From JALYXI01 sp963716685 (GTDB taxonomy: Bacteria; Acidobacteriota; Terriglobia; Bryobacterales; Bryobacteraceae): DNA of 64,000 nt. The notes beneath the pieces are model-generated. The model was not told the origin of the DNA and ran no database searches. It saw only the letters and a list, made by a program, of their open reading frames with translations. Each line of letters begins with the position of its first letter. Positions within the stretch are counted from its first letter, which is position 1. The DNA is taken from NCBI GenBank assembly GCA_963716685.1, contig CAVQTR010000003.1, forward strand, positions 1,798,001 to 1,862,000, written 5' to 3'. Of this stretch, positions 27,549 to 36,825 are shown one piece after another. The position numbers and the translations under genes are program-made.

Positions 27549-29579
27549 TTGCTCCTTCGCCGGCTGCTGCTGCTGTTCCCACTCGCGCTCCTGCTCGGAG
27601 TGCTGTTCTCGGGTGAGATCCGCGATAACGACATCTTCTGGCACCTCCGCACCGGCCGCTACATAGTCGAAACGCACCGCCTGCCCGTTCCTGATCCCTT
27701 CTCGTGGACCAGCACCGGCAGCGCCTATCCCGGCGAGGAAGTCACCCGCCGCTTCAACCTGACTCATGAGTGGCTGTCGCAGGTGGCGCTCTATCTCACT
27801 TACCTCGCCGCCGGTTTCCCCGGTCTCGTCGCCGCGCGTATCCTCGTCCTGATCGCCTTTTGTTCTCTCACCGGCTGGGTCGTCTATCGTCGCACCACAG
27901 ACTACCTGCTCAGCCTCGCCGCAGTCCTCGCCTCAGCCGCTATGGCCTTCTACTTCGCGCAAAGCCGGCCATTCCTCGCCACCTTCTTCTTCCTCGCGCT
28001 CACGGTCGCCATCCTCGAATCCGGCCGCCGGCTATGGGTGCTCCCGTTCCTCTTCGTCATCTGGGCCAACTGCCACAGCGGCTTCATTCTCGGCTGGGTC
28101 GCCTGCCTCGCTTATGCCGTCAACTCCCGAAAATTCTGGCTGCCCGGCGCGGTCGCGATCCTTGCCTCCGGCCTCAACCCCAACGGCTTTCGCATCCTGC
28201 CGGTGCTGCTTTCTTACCGCGTCAGCGCCATCCAGACCAACAACCTCGAATGGCAGAAGCCCATCTTCTGGAACCCCGGCATCTTCAGCTTCCTGCTCTT
28301 CGGCTCACTGCTCCTGCTGCTCATCTCCTGGCGCCGCGCGCGCTTCACCGACTGGCTCCTCTACGTCGCCTTCGCCGCCATCTCCCTCACCGCCGTCCGC
28401 AACACCATCTTCCTCGGCCTCGTCGGTCCCATCGTGATCGCTACTTATCTCCCCCGCCGCCGCTTCCTCGCGCCCGCCGCTCTCACTTTCGGATCCGCCG
28501 CGCTCATCCTTTTCGACATCGTCCCTGCCGCCGCAGCGCACAACACTTTTGCGTTCCGGCCCGCCGCCTGGCAGCTGCCCGAGGGCGCCGCCTTCTTCAT
28601 CGAAGCTCACGGGCTCCGCGCCCGTCTCTTCAACTCTTACGAAGACGGCGGCTATCTCCTCTGGCGTCTGTGGCCGCTGGACCGCGTCTTCATCGATGGC
28701 CGCGGCCTCAGTGAACAGGCCTTCGCCGATTACCGCCGCATCCTCTATGACACCAGCGGCGGAGCCACCGCTGCCGGCCTCATCACGCATTACGGCATCC
28801 AATTGCTGGTTCTCCCCGGCTTCGACTACTTATCCGGCCAGGTCTATCCCGTCGCCGTCAACCTCACCAGCCAGCTCATCTACGCCGATGCCACAAGCCT
28901 CGTCTTCATGCCGCACCCGCCACCCGGCATCACGCCCCTGCCGAACCCGGAAACCGCTCTCCTCGCCGGTCTCTCCACGCAGTGCGAAACGCACGTCGCT
29001 CACGATCCCCTGCATCCCCGCTGCGCCTTCGGCCTCGCCGAACTCTATGCCGCCCGCAACGACACCGATCGCGCCCGCCAGTGGATTTCCTACTATCTCG
29101 ACCGCCGCACCGCGCCCGACCCCGAAGCCGAAGAGATGCGGCAATCCCTCACCGTCACCGCGTTGAACACACAGGCAACCGCGCTGCAGGCTCAGGGCGA
29201 CCTCCTGCGTGCCGAGCCCCTCTTCCGCCAGGCTCTCGCCATCGCACAGAACTCCCTCGGTCCCGATCGTCCCGAAACCGCCGGCGCCCTGAACAACCTC
29301 GCCGCCCTGCTCGAAGCCAAAGGTGATTACCCCGAAGCCGAATCGCTGTTCCGCCGCGCGCTTGCCATCTGTGAAAGAAAATTCGGTCCTGCCGACCCGC
29401 GCACCGCCCTCGCGCTCGATAACCTCGCCGGTGTTCTGGAAGCTCAGGGCGATACGCGCGCAGAAGCCCTCTACCGCCGCGCGCTCACCGTCGCCGAACA
29501 GTCGCTCGGACCCGGCAGTCCGGATACAGATACCATCCGCCGCGATCTCGACGACTACCTTCGCACCCGGCCCAGATAG
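27549..29579 (+). CDS. Polytopic membrane protein with C-terminal kinesin-light-chain-type TPRs
   Basis: 676 residues, starting at TTG three bases after the TonB receptor stop; no ATG lies near, and the first TM helix begins at once, so coupled initiation is likely. About ten TM helices fill residues 5-330, with an early acidic NDIFWHLRTGRYI loop reminiscent of GT-C glycosyltransferase topology. Residues about 340-480 look periplasmic. Residues about 545-670 hold three 42-residue TPRs of kinesin-light-chain type (AEPLFRQALAI, AESLFRRALAI, AEALYRRALTV). The function is unknown; a role in glycan or envelope assembly is a guess. Confidence 0.75.
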   Translation: MLLRRLLLLFPLALLLGVLFSGEIRDNDIFWHLRTGRYIVETHRLPVPDPFSWTSTGSAYPGEEVTRRFNLTHEWLSQVALYLTYLAAGFPGLVAARILVLIAFCSLTGWVVYRRTTDYLLSLAAVLASAAMAFYFAQSRPFLATFFFLALTVAILESGRRLWVLPFLFVIWANCHSGFILGWVACLAYAVNSRKFWLPGAVAILASGLNPNGFRILPVLLSYRVSAIQTNNLEWQKPIFWNPGIFSFLLFGSLLLLLISWRRARFTDWLLYVAFAAISLTAVRNTIFLGLVGPIVIATYLPRRRFLAPAALTFGSAALILFDIVPAAAAHNTFAFRPAAWQLPEGAAFFIEAHGLRARLFNSYEDGGYLLWRLWPLDRVFIDGRGLSEQAFADYRRILYDTSGGATAAGLITHYGIQLLVLPGFDYLSGQVYPVAVNLTSQLIYADATSLVFMPHPPPGITPLPNPETALLAGLSTQCETHVAHDPLHPRCAFGLAELYAARNDTDRARQWISYYLDRRTAPDPEAEEMRQSLTVTALNTQATALQAQGDLLRAEPLFRQALAIAQNSLGPDRPETAGALNNLAALLEAKGDYPEAESLFRRALAICERKFGPADPRTALALDNLAGVLEAQGDTRAEALYRRALTVAEQSLGPGSPDTDTIRRDLDDYLRTRPR

Positions 29580-29582
29580 TTC

Positions 29583-30251
29583 TTAGTTATCGCCCTTAAG
29601 TTTGTCGTAAGACTTCAGAACCCGCCGCACATAGTCCTGCGTCTGCCGGTAAGGCGGCACGCCGTGGTACTTATCCACCGCGCCCGGCCCCGCATTGTAA
29701 GCCGCAATCGCTCGCGCCACCTGATCGTCCTTGTCTTCGTACCGCGCCAGCAGCTCCCGCAGGTAGCGCGTCCCCGCATCCACGTTCTGCTCCGGATTCG
29801 TCGGGTCAACGCCCAGAATCTTCGCGGTCCCCGGCATCAGCTGCATCAGGCCGATCGCGCCTTTCGGCGACACCGCATTCGCGCGATAATTCGATTCCGC
29901 CTTCACCACGCTGCGCACCAGAGCCGGCGGCAATCCGTGCTTCTTCGCCGTCTGCTCATACAGATCGCCCGCCGGAACCGCGCTCTTCCCCGCCTCTGCA
30001 GCAACCGGAGCCGGTGCCCCAGGCGCAACCGTCACGGGCGCAACGTACTCCTCCGCTTCCCATCCCGTAATCTGCGCCGCCGGAATCGCCGTCATTCCGC
30101 CATTGGCATATAAATTCACGTTATCCCCGGAGATTTCATGCCTTTCGGCATGCAGCCGGAACCCGTTCGCCAGCACCGCATATTCGCCAGCAACCGCGTT
30201 TCCGCACAGAAGAATCAGCAGTGGTCCGATATGATGAAAGCTTCTTCTCAT
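29583..30251 (-). CDS. Periplasmic lytic transglycosylase (SLT domain)
   Basis: 222 residues from ATG 30251, which gives a standard signal peptide (ending NAVAGE). Residues about 20-75 form a small beta-rich domain; the SLT domain occupies about 110-215 with the catalytic Glu in VVKAESNYRANA, then GLMQLMPGTA and AIAAYNAGPGAV, all classical family 1 motifs. It cleaves peptidoglycan glycan strands with formation of 1,6-anhydromuropeptides. The start codon overlaps, on the opposite strand, that of thrC. A TTG at 30305 would extend 18 residues into thrC and is rejected. Confidence 0.88.
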   Translation of the reverse strand: MRRSFHHIGPLLILLCGNAVAGEYAVLANGFRLHAERHEISGDNVNLYANGGMTAIPAAQITGWEAEEYVAPVTVAPGAPAPVAAEAGKSAVPAGDLYEQTAKKHGLPPALVRSVVKAESNYRANAVSPKGAIGLMQLMPGTAKILGVDPTNPEQNVDAGTRYLRELLARYEDKDDQVARAIAAYNAGPGAVDKYHGVPPYRQTQDYVRRVLKSYDKLKGDN

Positions 30252-31491
30252 GCCCGTACAGGTTCTAAAAAGTGTGACGCGCCTTGAGTGCGCACTGTGT
30301 AACAAAAGTTATCCGGCCGGTACGGTTCAGAATCTCTGCACGTGCGGCGGCCCGCTGCTGGTCCGCTACGATCTCGATACCCTGCGGGGCGCCTGGGATC
30401 GCGACACCCTCGCCCACGGCCCGAACTCCATGTGGCGTTACGCGCCCGCTCTGCCCGTCACCCGTCAAGCTTCCATTATCTCACTTGGGGAGGGGATGAC
30501 GCCCCTGCTCCGCGCTCCCACCGCCGGAGCCCGCATCGGCGCCAACGACCTCTGGATCAAGGACGAAGGCCTCAATCCCACCGCCTCCTTCAAAGCGCGC
30601 GGCCTCTCCTGCGCCATCTCGATGTGCGTCGAGCTCGGCATCCGCAAAATCGCCATCCCCTCCGCCGGGAATGCCGCCAGCGCTTCCGCCGCCTATGCCG
30701 CCGCCGCCGGCATCGAAGCCCACATCTTCATGCCGCAGGATGTGCCGCAGGCCAACTTCATCGAGTGCAAAGCCTACGGCGCTCACGTCACCCTGGTCGA
30801 CGGCCTGATCAGCGACTGCGCCAAAATCGTCGCCGCCCGCAAGGATGCCGAAGGCTGGTTTGACGTCAGCACCCTCAAGGAACCCTACCGTATCGAAGGC
30901 AAGAAAACCATGGGCTATGAGCTCGCCGAGCAGCTCGGCTGGGAGCTTCCCGACGTCATCTTCTATCCCACAGGCGGCGGCGTCGGCCTCATCGGCATGT
31001 GGAAAGCCTTCGCCGAGATGGAAGCGCTCGGCTGGATCTCTTCCAAACGCCCGAAGATGATCGCCGTCCAGGTGGAAGGCTGCCAGCCCGTCGTCCGCGC
31101 CTTTGAGCAGGGCGAGACCCGCAGCACCTTCTGGGACAATGCTCACACCGTCGCCAGCGGCCTCCGCGTGCCCAAACCCCTCGGCGACTTCCTCATCCTC
31201 GAAGCCGTCCGCTCCAGCGGCGGCACCGCCATCGCCATCGCCGATGAGGAACTCATCGACGCCGGCATCCAGCTCGCGTCCGAGGAAGGCCTCTTCGTCG
31301 CTCCCGAAGGCTCCGCCTGCCTCTCCGCCCTGGAAAAGCTGATTGCCAGCGGCTTCATCCGGCCCGACGAGAAGGTGGTCATCTACAACACCGGAGCCGG
31401 CCTCAAATACCTCGAAGCCTATTCCACCCGCTTCCCCCGCCACACCTCCGGCGAACAGGATAAACTCGGCGGCCTCATTACGCCGCGCTAA
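30250..31491 (+). CDS. thrC: Threonine synthase
   Basis: 413 residues. An N-terminal zinc-ribbon-like segment (Cys14, Cys17, Cys30, Cys32) leads into the PLP-dependent fold: the Schiff-base Lys115 in TASFKARG, the SAGNAASASAAYAAA phosphate-site loop region and the glycine-rich PTGGGVGL. It converts O-phosphohomoserine to threonine in the cytoplasm. This form, with the ribbon, is the archaeal/plant-like class common in many bacteria. The ATG at 30250 overlaps the divergent transglycosylase start; a weaker alternative is GTG 30274. Confidence 0.92.
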   Translation: MPVQVLKSVTRLECALCNKSYPAGTVQNLCTCGGPLLVRYDLDTLRGAWDRDTLAHGPNSMWRYAPALPVTRQASIISLGEGMTPLLRAPTAGARIGANDLWIKDEGLNPTASFKARGLSCAISMCVELGIRKIAIPSAGNAASASAAYAAAAGIEAHIFMPQDVPQANFIECKAYGAHVTLVDGLISDCAKIVAARKDAEGWFDVSTLKEPYRIEGKKTMGYELAEQLGWELPDVIFYPTGGGVGLIGMWKAFAEMEALGWISSKRPKMIAVQVEGCQPVVRAFEQGETRSTFWDNAHTVASGLRVPKPLGDFLILEAVRSSGGTAIAIADEELIDAGIQLASEEGLFVAPEGSACLSALEKLIASGFIRPDEKVVIYNTGAGLKYLEAYSTRFPRHTSGEQDKLGGLITPR

Positions 31492-31532
31492 AATAGTGCA
31501 GGGGAGCAACACCTACGCACTCACACGCTCAT

Positions 31533-32453
31533 GTGCACGGCACCGGCAAGGTTCTGAGCTGGTCGCTGCTGGCAACTGTTACCTTCGTCATCCTCGAACT
31601 CACCATGGGGCTTCGGTCCCACAGTCTGGCGCTGCTTTCCGACGCCGGCCATAACGCCACCGACGCGCTCGCTCTGCTCCTCGCCTGGGTCGCCGTCTGG
31701 TTCCAGGCCAAACCCGCCGATCACGTCAAGACCTTCGGCTACCAGCGCGCCGGTGTGCTCGCCGCCTTTGTTAACGCGCTCACGCTGGTGGTTCTCTGCT
31801 TCTGGATCTTCTGGGAAGGCTGGCAACGGCTGCGCACTCCGGAGCCCGTCTCCGAAGTTGTCATGATCTCCGTCGCCGCCCTGGGTCTGCTGCTGAACGG
31901 CGGCATCATGCTCGGTCTCAACGCCTCCCGCCGCGAAGACATTAATGTCCGCAGCGCCTTCGTCCATTTTCTTGGCGATCTGCTCGGTTCCTTCGCCATC
32001 GTGGTCGGCGGCGTAGTCATCCACTTCACCGGCCTCATGCGCATTGACACGGTCCTTTCCATGGCCATCGGCGCGCTGATTGTCTGGAGCGCGTGGGACA
32101 TCATCAAGGAATCGCTCAACATCCTGCTTGAAGGCCTGCCGCGCGGCATCGAACTGAAGGCCGTAGTCGACGAAATGCAAAACGTGCCCGGTGTGCTCGA
32201 TGTGCACGACCTGCACATCTGGAGCCTCGGCTCCAACTCCCGCGCCCTCAGCTGCCACGTTCTCATCGAGGACATCCCACCCTCGGCCAGTGACTGCGTT
32301 CTGCGCCAGATCAATCACGTCCTGAGCGAGCACTTCCGCATTCAACACACCACCGTGCAGTTCGAACACGTCGGCTGTGATGTCTTCCTCAAGGGCTGCG
32401 TCATTCCTGTGGATGCCGGCCACTCGAACGAGCACCATCACCACCACCACTAG
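31533..32453 (+). CDS. Cation diffusion facilitator metal exporter (CzcD-like) with poly-His tail
   Basis: 306 residues from GTG 31533. Six TM helices with the metal-site pairs HNATD in TM2 and HFLGD in TM5 mark a zinc-type CDF antiporter; the C-terminal cytoplasmic domain has VHDLHIWSLGS. The protein ends in six consecutive His after HSNE. In frame upstream of 31533 the codons read THSHAHV, a typical His-rich CDF start, and AGGGGAG (31500-31506) lies eight bases before an ACG at 31515, so the natural start may be there. It lies 41 bases after thrC. Confidence 0.88.
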   Translation: MHGTGKVLSWSLLATVTFVILELTMGLRSHSLALLSDAGHNATDALALLLAWVAVWFQAKPADHVKTFGYQRAGVLAAFVNALTLVVLCFWIFWEGWQRLRTPEPVSEVVMISVAALGLLLNGGIMLGLNASRREDINVRSAFVHFLGDLLGSFAIVVGGVVIHFTGLMRIDTVLSMAIGALIVWSAWDIIKESLNILLEGLPRGIELKAVVDEMQNVPGVLDVHDLHIWSLGSNSRALSCHVLIEDIPPSASDCVLRQINHVLSEHFRIQHTTVQFEHVGCDVFLKGCVIPVDAGHSNEHHHHHH

Positions 32454-32457
32454 CCGC

Positions 32458-34635
32458 TCAAAGCGGCCGCGCGGTCCATAGCAGCGTCTGTCCCGCAAGC
32501 GTGTTCAGGCTGTTCACCACGCGGTCGGTTTCCACGTTCGCCAGAGCATAGCGCTCCGGCGTCAGGTTTCCCGATTCCATCAGCCGCTGGTGGTCCGCTC
32601 TGAGATCCGGAACGTGTTCCGGCTGGAGGGCCGCGCCGCGCATGGCCGAAGACAACAGGTACATCGTCTTCTCCACGTTGTGCGCCAGGTTCTGAAAGGC
32701 CGGGCGCGCCGGCGGCCGCTTCGGGTCGTTCAGGCTCGCTTCCAGCGACATCATCGCGTGCACCAGGCGGTGTGAACTGGCCAGCATGGCGTGGAGCGTG
32801 TTCAGCGCCTCTGCGCTGGTGCCCGGTTCTCCCGCCAGCCGGTCCACCGAAGCCTCCGCGCTCGATCGCGCCAGCCGCGCCGTCTGCCGCAGTCCTTCCA
32901 GTTCCGTTTCGAAGTTCTTGCCAGGTTGCAGGTAAGCCTGCGCCACCTGCCGGAAGTAATCTCGGTAGGCATCCAGCATGAGGGCCATTGCCTCGCCCAC
33001 CTGTGTGCGTTCCCAGGTCGGCCATGCCAGATAGGCCAGCAGCGCCAGGCTGCCGCCCACCAGCGTGTTCAGCCCGCGCGCCGCAATCACCTGCTTCGGC
33101 GCCACCCCGGTAAGCGCCACCAACAGCACCACCAGCGCGCTCACGGCGGTCACGAAGATGCCGTAATTAGCGCCGCCAACCCACCGCAGCAGGAAGACGA
33201 ACAGCCCGATCAGCACCACCTGTACCGCTGCGGTCGGGGCCATCAGATGGAACAGAACCGTCGCCAGCACCAGCCCTGCGAACGTTCCCGCCAGCCGCAG
33301 CACGCCGCGGCTGAACGTGGTGGTGAAGTCCGGCTTCAGCACAATCGCGATCGTCATCGGAATCCAGTAAGGCCGCACCAATCCCATCCCGCGTCCAATC
33401 GCATCGCCCAGCGCCACAGCCGCAGCCAGCCGGATGCCGTGCCGGCACGCCGCCGATCGGAATGTCAGATGCGCGCGCAGCGTCGCCAGCGTACCGCCCA
33501 GCCTCAGCCGCCAGCTGCGCCTCAGTTCCTTCTCTTCGAATTCCTGCTGCCCGGATGACGTCGCGTTTCGCGCCAGATCCGCCGCCGAGCGCAGTTGCCC
33601 ATCCAGCGCGTCCACCTGTACCCTGGCATCGTGCAGCAGATCGGCCACCTGCCCCGCCTCATTCGTTCGCAGCCGCTTCGAAAGCTCGTAAGGCGCTCCG
33701 AACGCCACAGGCTGCGCCCCCCTGGCTCCGTTCGCCGAAAGCAGGGTGCACACATCCATCAGCTCCCGCGACGCCTGCGCCACAAACTGCTCCACCGTTT
33801 CGCTGTGCTCCGGGTTTGGGTCTTCCCTTCGAATCCGCACGCGCAGGCGCGAGAGCGCCAGCATCGAGAGCCGCATTCGCTCCGCCTGATTCAACAGCGA
33901 GCGGTACCGCTCCGCGTCAATCGAATGGTCCCGCGCCAGCGTGGAGAGCGCCTTCTGCGCCTTCAGCATCTGTCCCGTCGCCGGCGGCGCTTCCGCCGCT
34001 TCAATCGGAGAAGCCACCGCGCCCGCCAGTTCGCGGTATAAATTGATCAGTTCACGCCTCTCCGGTTCGTAGCGCCGCACCGGCCACAGCGCCAGTGCCA
34101 GACCTGTTTGCAGCAGGCCGCCGCAAAACGCCAGCGCGCCCGAAAGGGCCGCCTGCCTCGGCGAAAGCGATTGTGCGCCGAACACCACCAGCGTCACAAG
34201 GCTCACCGTGCCCAGGTCCGCGGCTTCTGTGCCCAGCGCCACCATCATCCCGGCTGCGAACGCCCAGATGCCGGCCAGCAGCACCGCCGCCATGTTCGTT
34301 TTTCCCGAGATGCCGCCCGCGAAGACCGCGAGCGCTACCAGCATCGTCGCTGTCAGCATACGCCGCCCGCGCTGCCAGTATGGCTCCGGGCCATCGGAGA
34401 AGCAGACGTTCAGCGCTCCGGTGCTCGCCACCAAACCGCCCGCTGTCTGCCCGATTGCGATACCAATGCTGATGGGAATCAGAACGCCCGCGCAGTTCCG
34501 GACCGCCAGGCCCGGTGTCACTTTTTCGTGCTCGAATTTCGTGACTGTGCGCCAGAATGCCGCCCATGAGCGATCCGGCTGAGGACTCAATTCCTCATTG
34601 TAAAGCAGCCCTTTGTGCGGCCCTCCCCGCGACAT
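32458..34635 (-). CDS. FUSC-family inner-membrane protein (YccS/aromatic-acid exporter-like)
   Basis: 725 residues. Two bundles of about six TM helices (about 35-180 and 400-540) are each followed by a long helical cytoplasmic region; the second contains the FUSC_2 pattern (RHGIRLAAAVALGDAIG then YWIPMTIAIVLKPDF). Relatives are implicated in export of aromatic acids such as p-hydroxybenzoate, or are of unknown role. It ends convergently with the CDF gene (four-base gap) and begins divergently from the aldolase gene, 32 bases away. Substrate unknown. Confidence 0.82.
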   Translation of the reverse strand: MSRGGPHKGLLYNEELSPQPDRSWAAFWRTVTKFEHEKVTPGLAVRNCAGVLIPISIGIAIGQTAGGLVASTGALNVCFSDGPEPYWQRGRRMLTATMLVALAVFAGGISGKTNMAAVLLAGIWAFAAGMMVALGTEAADLGTVSLVTLVVFGAQSLSPRQAALSGALAFCGGLLQTGLALALWPVRRYEPERRELINLYRELAGAVASPIEAAEAPPATGQMLKAQKALSTLARDHSIDAERYRSLLNQAERMRLSMLALSRLRVRIRREDPNPEHSETVEQFVAQASRELMDVCTLLSANGARGAQPVAFGAPYELSKRLRTNEAGQVADLLHDARVQVDALDGQLRSAADLARNATSSGQQEFEEKELRRSWRLRLGGTLATLRAHLTFRSAACRHGIRLAAAVALGDAIGRGMGLVRPYWIPMTIAIVLKPDFTTTFSRGVLRLAGTFAGLVLATVLFHLMAPTAAVQVVLIGLFVFLLRWVGGANYGIFVTAVSALVVLLVALTGVAPKQVIAARGLNTLVGGSLALLAYLAWPTWERTQVGEAMALMLDAYRDYFRQVAQAYLQPGKNFETELEGLRQTARLARSSAEASVDRLAGEPGTSAEALNTLHAMLASSHRLVHAMMSLEASLNDPKRPPARPAFQNLAHNVEKTMYLLSSAMRGAALQPEHVPDLRADHQRLMESGNLTPERYALANVETDRVVNSLNTLAGQTLLWTARPL

Positions 34636-34667
34636 GCGGAACCATCTGTGATCTAATTGACTAACCC

Positions 34668-35696
34668 ATGCCGGAGCGGGAGCGACTCTCGGAATTGAAA
34701 GAGCTTTCGGGGCGCCTCGGGCGCAACCCGCTGCTGGTCCAGGCAGCCAGCGGCAACACGTCCGTCAAATCGAGCGATACGCTCTGGATCAAGGCCTCGG
34801 GCAAATGGCTGGCCAACGCCCGCACAGATGACATCTTTGTCGCCGTCGACCGGGACGAAATCGCCACCTGCCTGCGCGAGAACGTCCCCTACTGTCCCGG
34901 CTTTCAGGGCGAGTCGCTGGTCCCTTCCATCGAAACCGCCATGCACGCAGTCCTGCCGCAGCGTGTCGTCATTCACGTCCATTCCGTGAATGCCATTGCC
35001 TGGGCCGTACGCGAAGATGGGCCCCGCGAACTCGAGCGGCTGCTCAACGGTCTGCGCTGGACCTGGATCCCGTACGTCCCCTCCGGATTTCCGCTGGCCC
35101 GCGCCATTGAGCGCGCCTCTCCCGCGCCCGATGTTCTGATCCTGGCCAATCACGGCCTGGTGGTCTGCGCTGAGGATTGCCAGGCTGCCGAACAGTTGCT
35201 GGGCGAAGTGGAGCGGCGCCTGCACCGGGAGCCAAGGGCGGCCGGTGTGCACAATCTTGCACAACTGGAGTATCTGGCGCGTGGCTCCGGGTGGTGCGTT
35301 CCGGACGACGTCGAAGTCCATGCGCTGGCCACCGACCCTGTCTCGCATGCCATTTTGGGCGCAGGCACGTTGTATCCTTGTCACGGGCTCTTTCTTGGCC
35401 CCGCGGCGGCGGATATGGAATACCCGGCATCCCCAGCCGAAGCCGCATCGCGCTACCGCAGCCGTTACGGCGTATGGCCCACCACGCTTCTGGTGGCCGG
35501 CGTCGGCGTGCTGGTCAGCGAGCAGATGACCCTGGCAATGACGCAGGTGCTCATCGGCCTGTCACAGGTAATTCAAAGAATTGAAGCCGGAGCCCCGGTG
35601 CGCTATTTGTCGGAATTCGAAATTGGCGAACTGCTGAGTACCGACGCCTATCAGTACCGCCAGCAGGTGGAAGACAGCTGCCGTCCGTACTGTTGA
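34668..35696 (+). CDS. Class II aldolase/adducin family protein
   Basis: 342 residues. The N-terminal two thirds hold the class II aldolase fold: AASGNTSVK, IKASGKWL, a Zn-binding HVHS pair and a third His in LANHGLVV. It is longer than a plain fuculose-phosphate aldolase, resembling the aldolase half of RhaD-like bifunctional enzymes or decarboxylase-type members. It would act in the cytoplasm on a phosphorylated sugar or keto acid. Two TGCACAA repeats lie inside its coding sequence (35248 and 35258), in line with the array after its stop. Confidence 0.82.
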   Translation: MPERERLSELKELSGRLGRNPLLVQAASGNTSVKSSDTLWIKASGKWLANARTDDIFVAVDRDEIATCLRENVPYCPGFQGESLVPSIETAMHAVLPQRVVIHVHSVNAIAWAVREDGPRELERLLNGLRWTWIPYVPSGFPLARAIERASPAPDVLILANHGLVVCAEDCQAAEQLLGEVERRLHREPRAAGVHNLAQLEYLARGSGWCVPDDVEVHALATDPVSHAILGAGTLYPCHGLFLGPAAADMEYPASPAEAASRYRSRYGVWPTTLLVAGVGVLVSEQMTLAMTQVLIGLSQVIQRIEAGAPVRYLSEFEIGELLSTDAYQYRQQVEDSCRPYC

Positions 35697-35698
35697 GG

Positions 35699-35773
35699 TT
35701 GTGCAGCGCACCGGAAGATCGAAATTGTGCACAATTCTGCACAATCATGCACAAAGTGCACAATCCTGCACAA
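35699..35773. repeat. Helically phased TGCACAA repeat array between convergent genes
   Basis: TGCACAA occurs at 35728, 35738, 35748, 35757 and 35767, i.e. at steps of 10, 10, 9 and 10 bases, with one reversed copy (TTGTGCA) at 35699. The first forward copy is part of the perfect 12-base palindrome ATTGTGCACAAT (35724-35735). Further copies lie nearby at 35248 and 35258 (again ten apart), 35852 (reversed), 35881 and 36171. The one-turn phasing puts all copies on one face of the helix, as expected for a cooperative DNA-binding protein. Confidence 0.75.
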
Positions 35774-35784
35774 CCGGGAGCCCG

Positions 35785-36825
35785 TCAGCCGCACCGCTGC
35801 AGGGCCCAGCGGGCGTGTTCTGCCACCAGCGGATCGCCCGTTTCCGCCAGATTGTGCAGCGGAACTCGGAATTTCGGATCTGCACAATTGCCCATCGCCA
35901 CGGCGACGTTGCGCAGAAAACCGGAGTAGCGCGCCCGGCTCACGGGCGCGGACCGGAACATTTCGCGGAATTCCGGCTCGGTTAACGCCGCCAGCCGTTC
36001 CAACGGCGGTGCGAAGTGGTGCGCCCCAAACGCCTCCTCCCCCGTAAAGGGAGCCCGGCTGTTCCAGGGACACACGTCCTGACAGATATCGCAGCCGAAC
36101 ACATGGTTGCCCATCCGCGCCCGCTCCCCGGCCGGAATGGCGGAGCGCAGTTCGATCGTGAAATAAGAAATGCACAATCGCGAATCGATGGAGAAATGGC
36201 CGTCCGCCGGCACTATCGCCCGGGTCGGGCAGGCATCGATGCACCGCGTACAGGTTCCGCAGCGGTCGGGTGGCGGACTCCCCGCCGGCAGGTCGAGCGA
36301 CGTCAGAACCTCGCCCAGAAAGAACCACGATCCCCGTCCTTCGTGGATCAGGCAGGTATTCTTCCCGATCCAGCCGAGGCCGGCCTGCCGCGCATACGAT
36401 CGTTCCAGCAAAGGCGCCGTATCGACACAGATCTTGTAGTCGAACTGCTGTATTTTCAGCAGCCTGGCCGTCAACAGCTGGAGTCTTTCCTTCAGCACGT
36501 CGTGGTAATCGTCGCCCCACGCGTAGCGCGCAATCCATCCCCGTTCGCTGTCCTCGAAATGCGTGGAATAGGGTTGCGGTCCGTTGTAGAGCATCCCGAC
36601 GCAGATGATGCTGCGCGCACTCGGCAGCAGCGTGCGCGGATCGTTGCGTTTCTCTGCGCGATGGTCCGTCAGATAACGCATCTCGCCCGCGAATCCACCC
36701 GCCGCCCAGGTTTGATAGCGGGCCGCGTCCGGCGTCGGAATCGCGCGCGCAATCCCCGAAAGTTCGAACCCCAGCTCCCGTGCCAGATCATCAATATGCG
36801 CTGGGGTGATCGTGTTACACTGCAC
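35785..36825 (-). CDS. queG: Epoxyqueuosine reductase
   Basis: 346 residues starting at GTG 36825. The N-terminal half has the QueG pattern (RNDPRTLLPSARSIICVG, RYAWGDDYH, DTAPLLERSYARQAGLGWIGKN in pieces), and two ferredoxin-like [4Fe-4S] sites follow: CGTCTRCIDACP and CDICQDVCPWN. A C-terminal HEAT-like tail ends the protein. The enzyme uses cobalamin and iron-sulfur clusters to reduce epoxyqueuosine to queuosine in tRNA, the last step of Q synthesis. No other que gene is in the window. It ends convergently to the aldolase gene across the repeat array. Confidence 0.93.
   Translation of the reverse strand: MQCNTITPAHIDDLARELGFELSGIARAIPTPDAARYQTWAAGGFAGEMRYLTDHRAEKRNDPRTLLPSARSIICVGMLYNGPQPYSTHFEDSERGWIARYAWGDDYHDVLKERLQLLTARLLKIQQFDYKICVDTAPLLERSYARQAGLGWIGKNTCLIHEGRGSWFFLGEVLTSLDLPAGSPPPDRCGTCTRCIDACPTRAIVPADGHFSIDSRLCISYFTIELRSAIPAGERARMGNHVFGCDICQDVCPWNSRAPFTGEEAFGAHHFAPPLERLAALTEPEFREMFRSAPVSRARYSGFLRNVAVAMGNCADPKFRVPLHNLAETGDPLVAEHARWALQRCG

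Noticed and set aside
29667..29676. TTATCCACC, similar to a DnaA box
   Set aside because: Single copy inside the transglycosylase coding sequence, no cluster and no AT-rich region.
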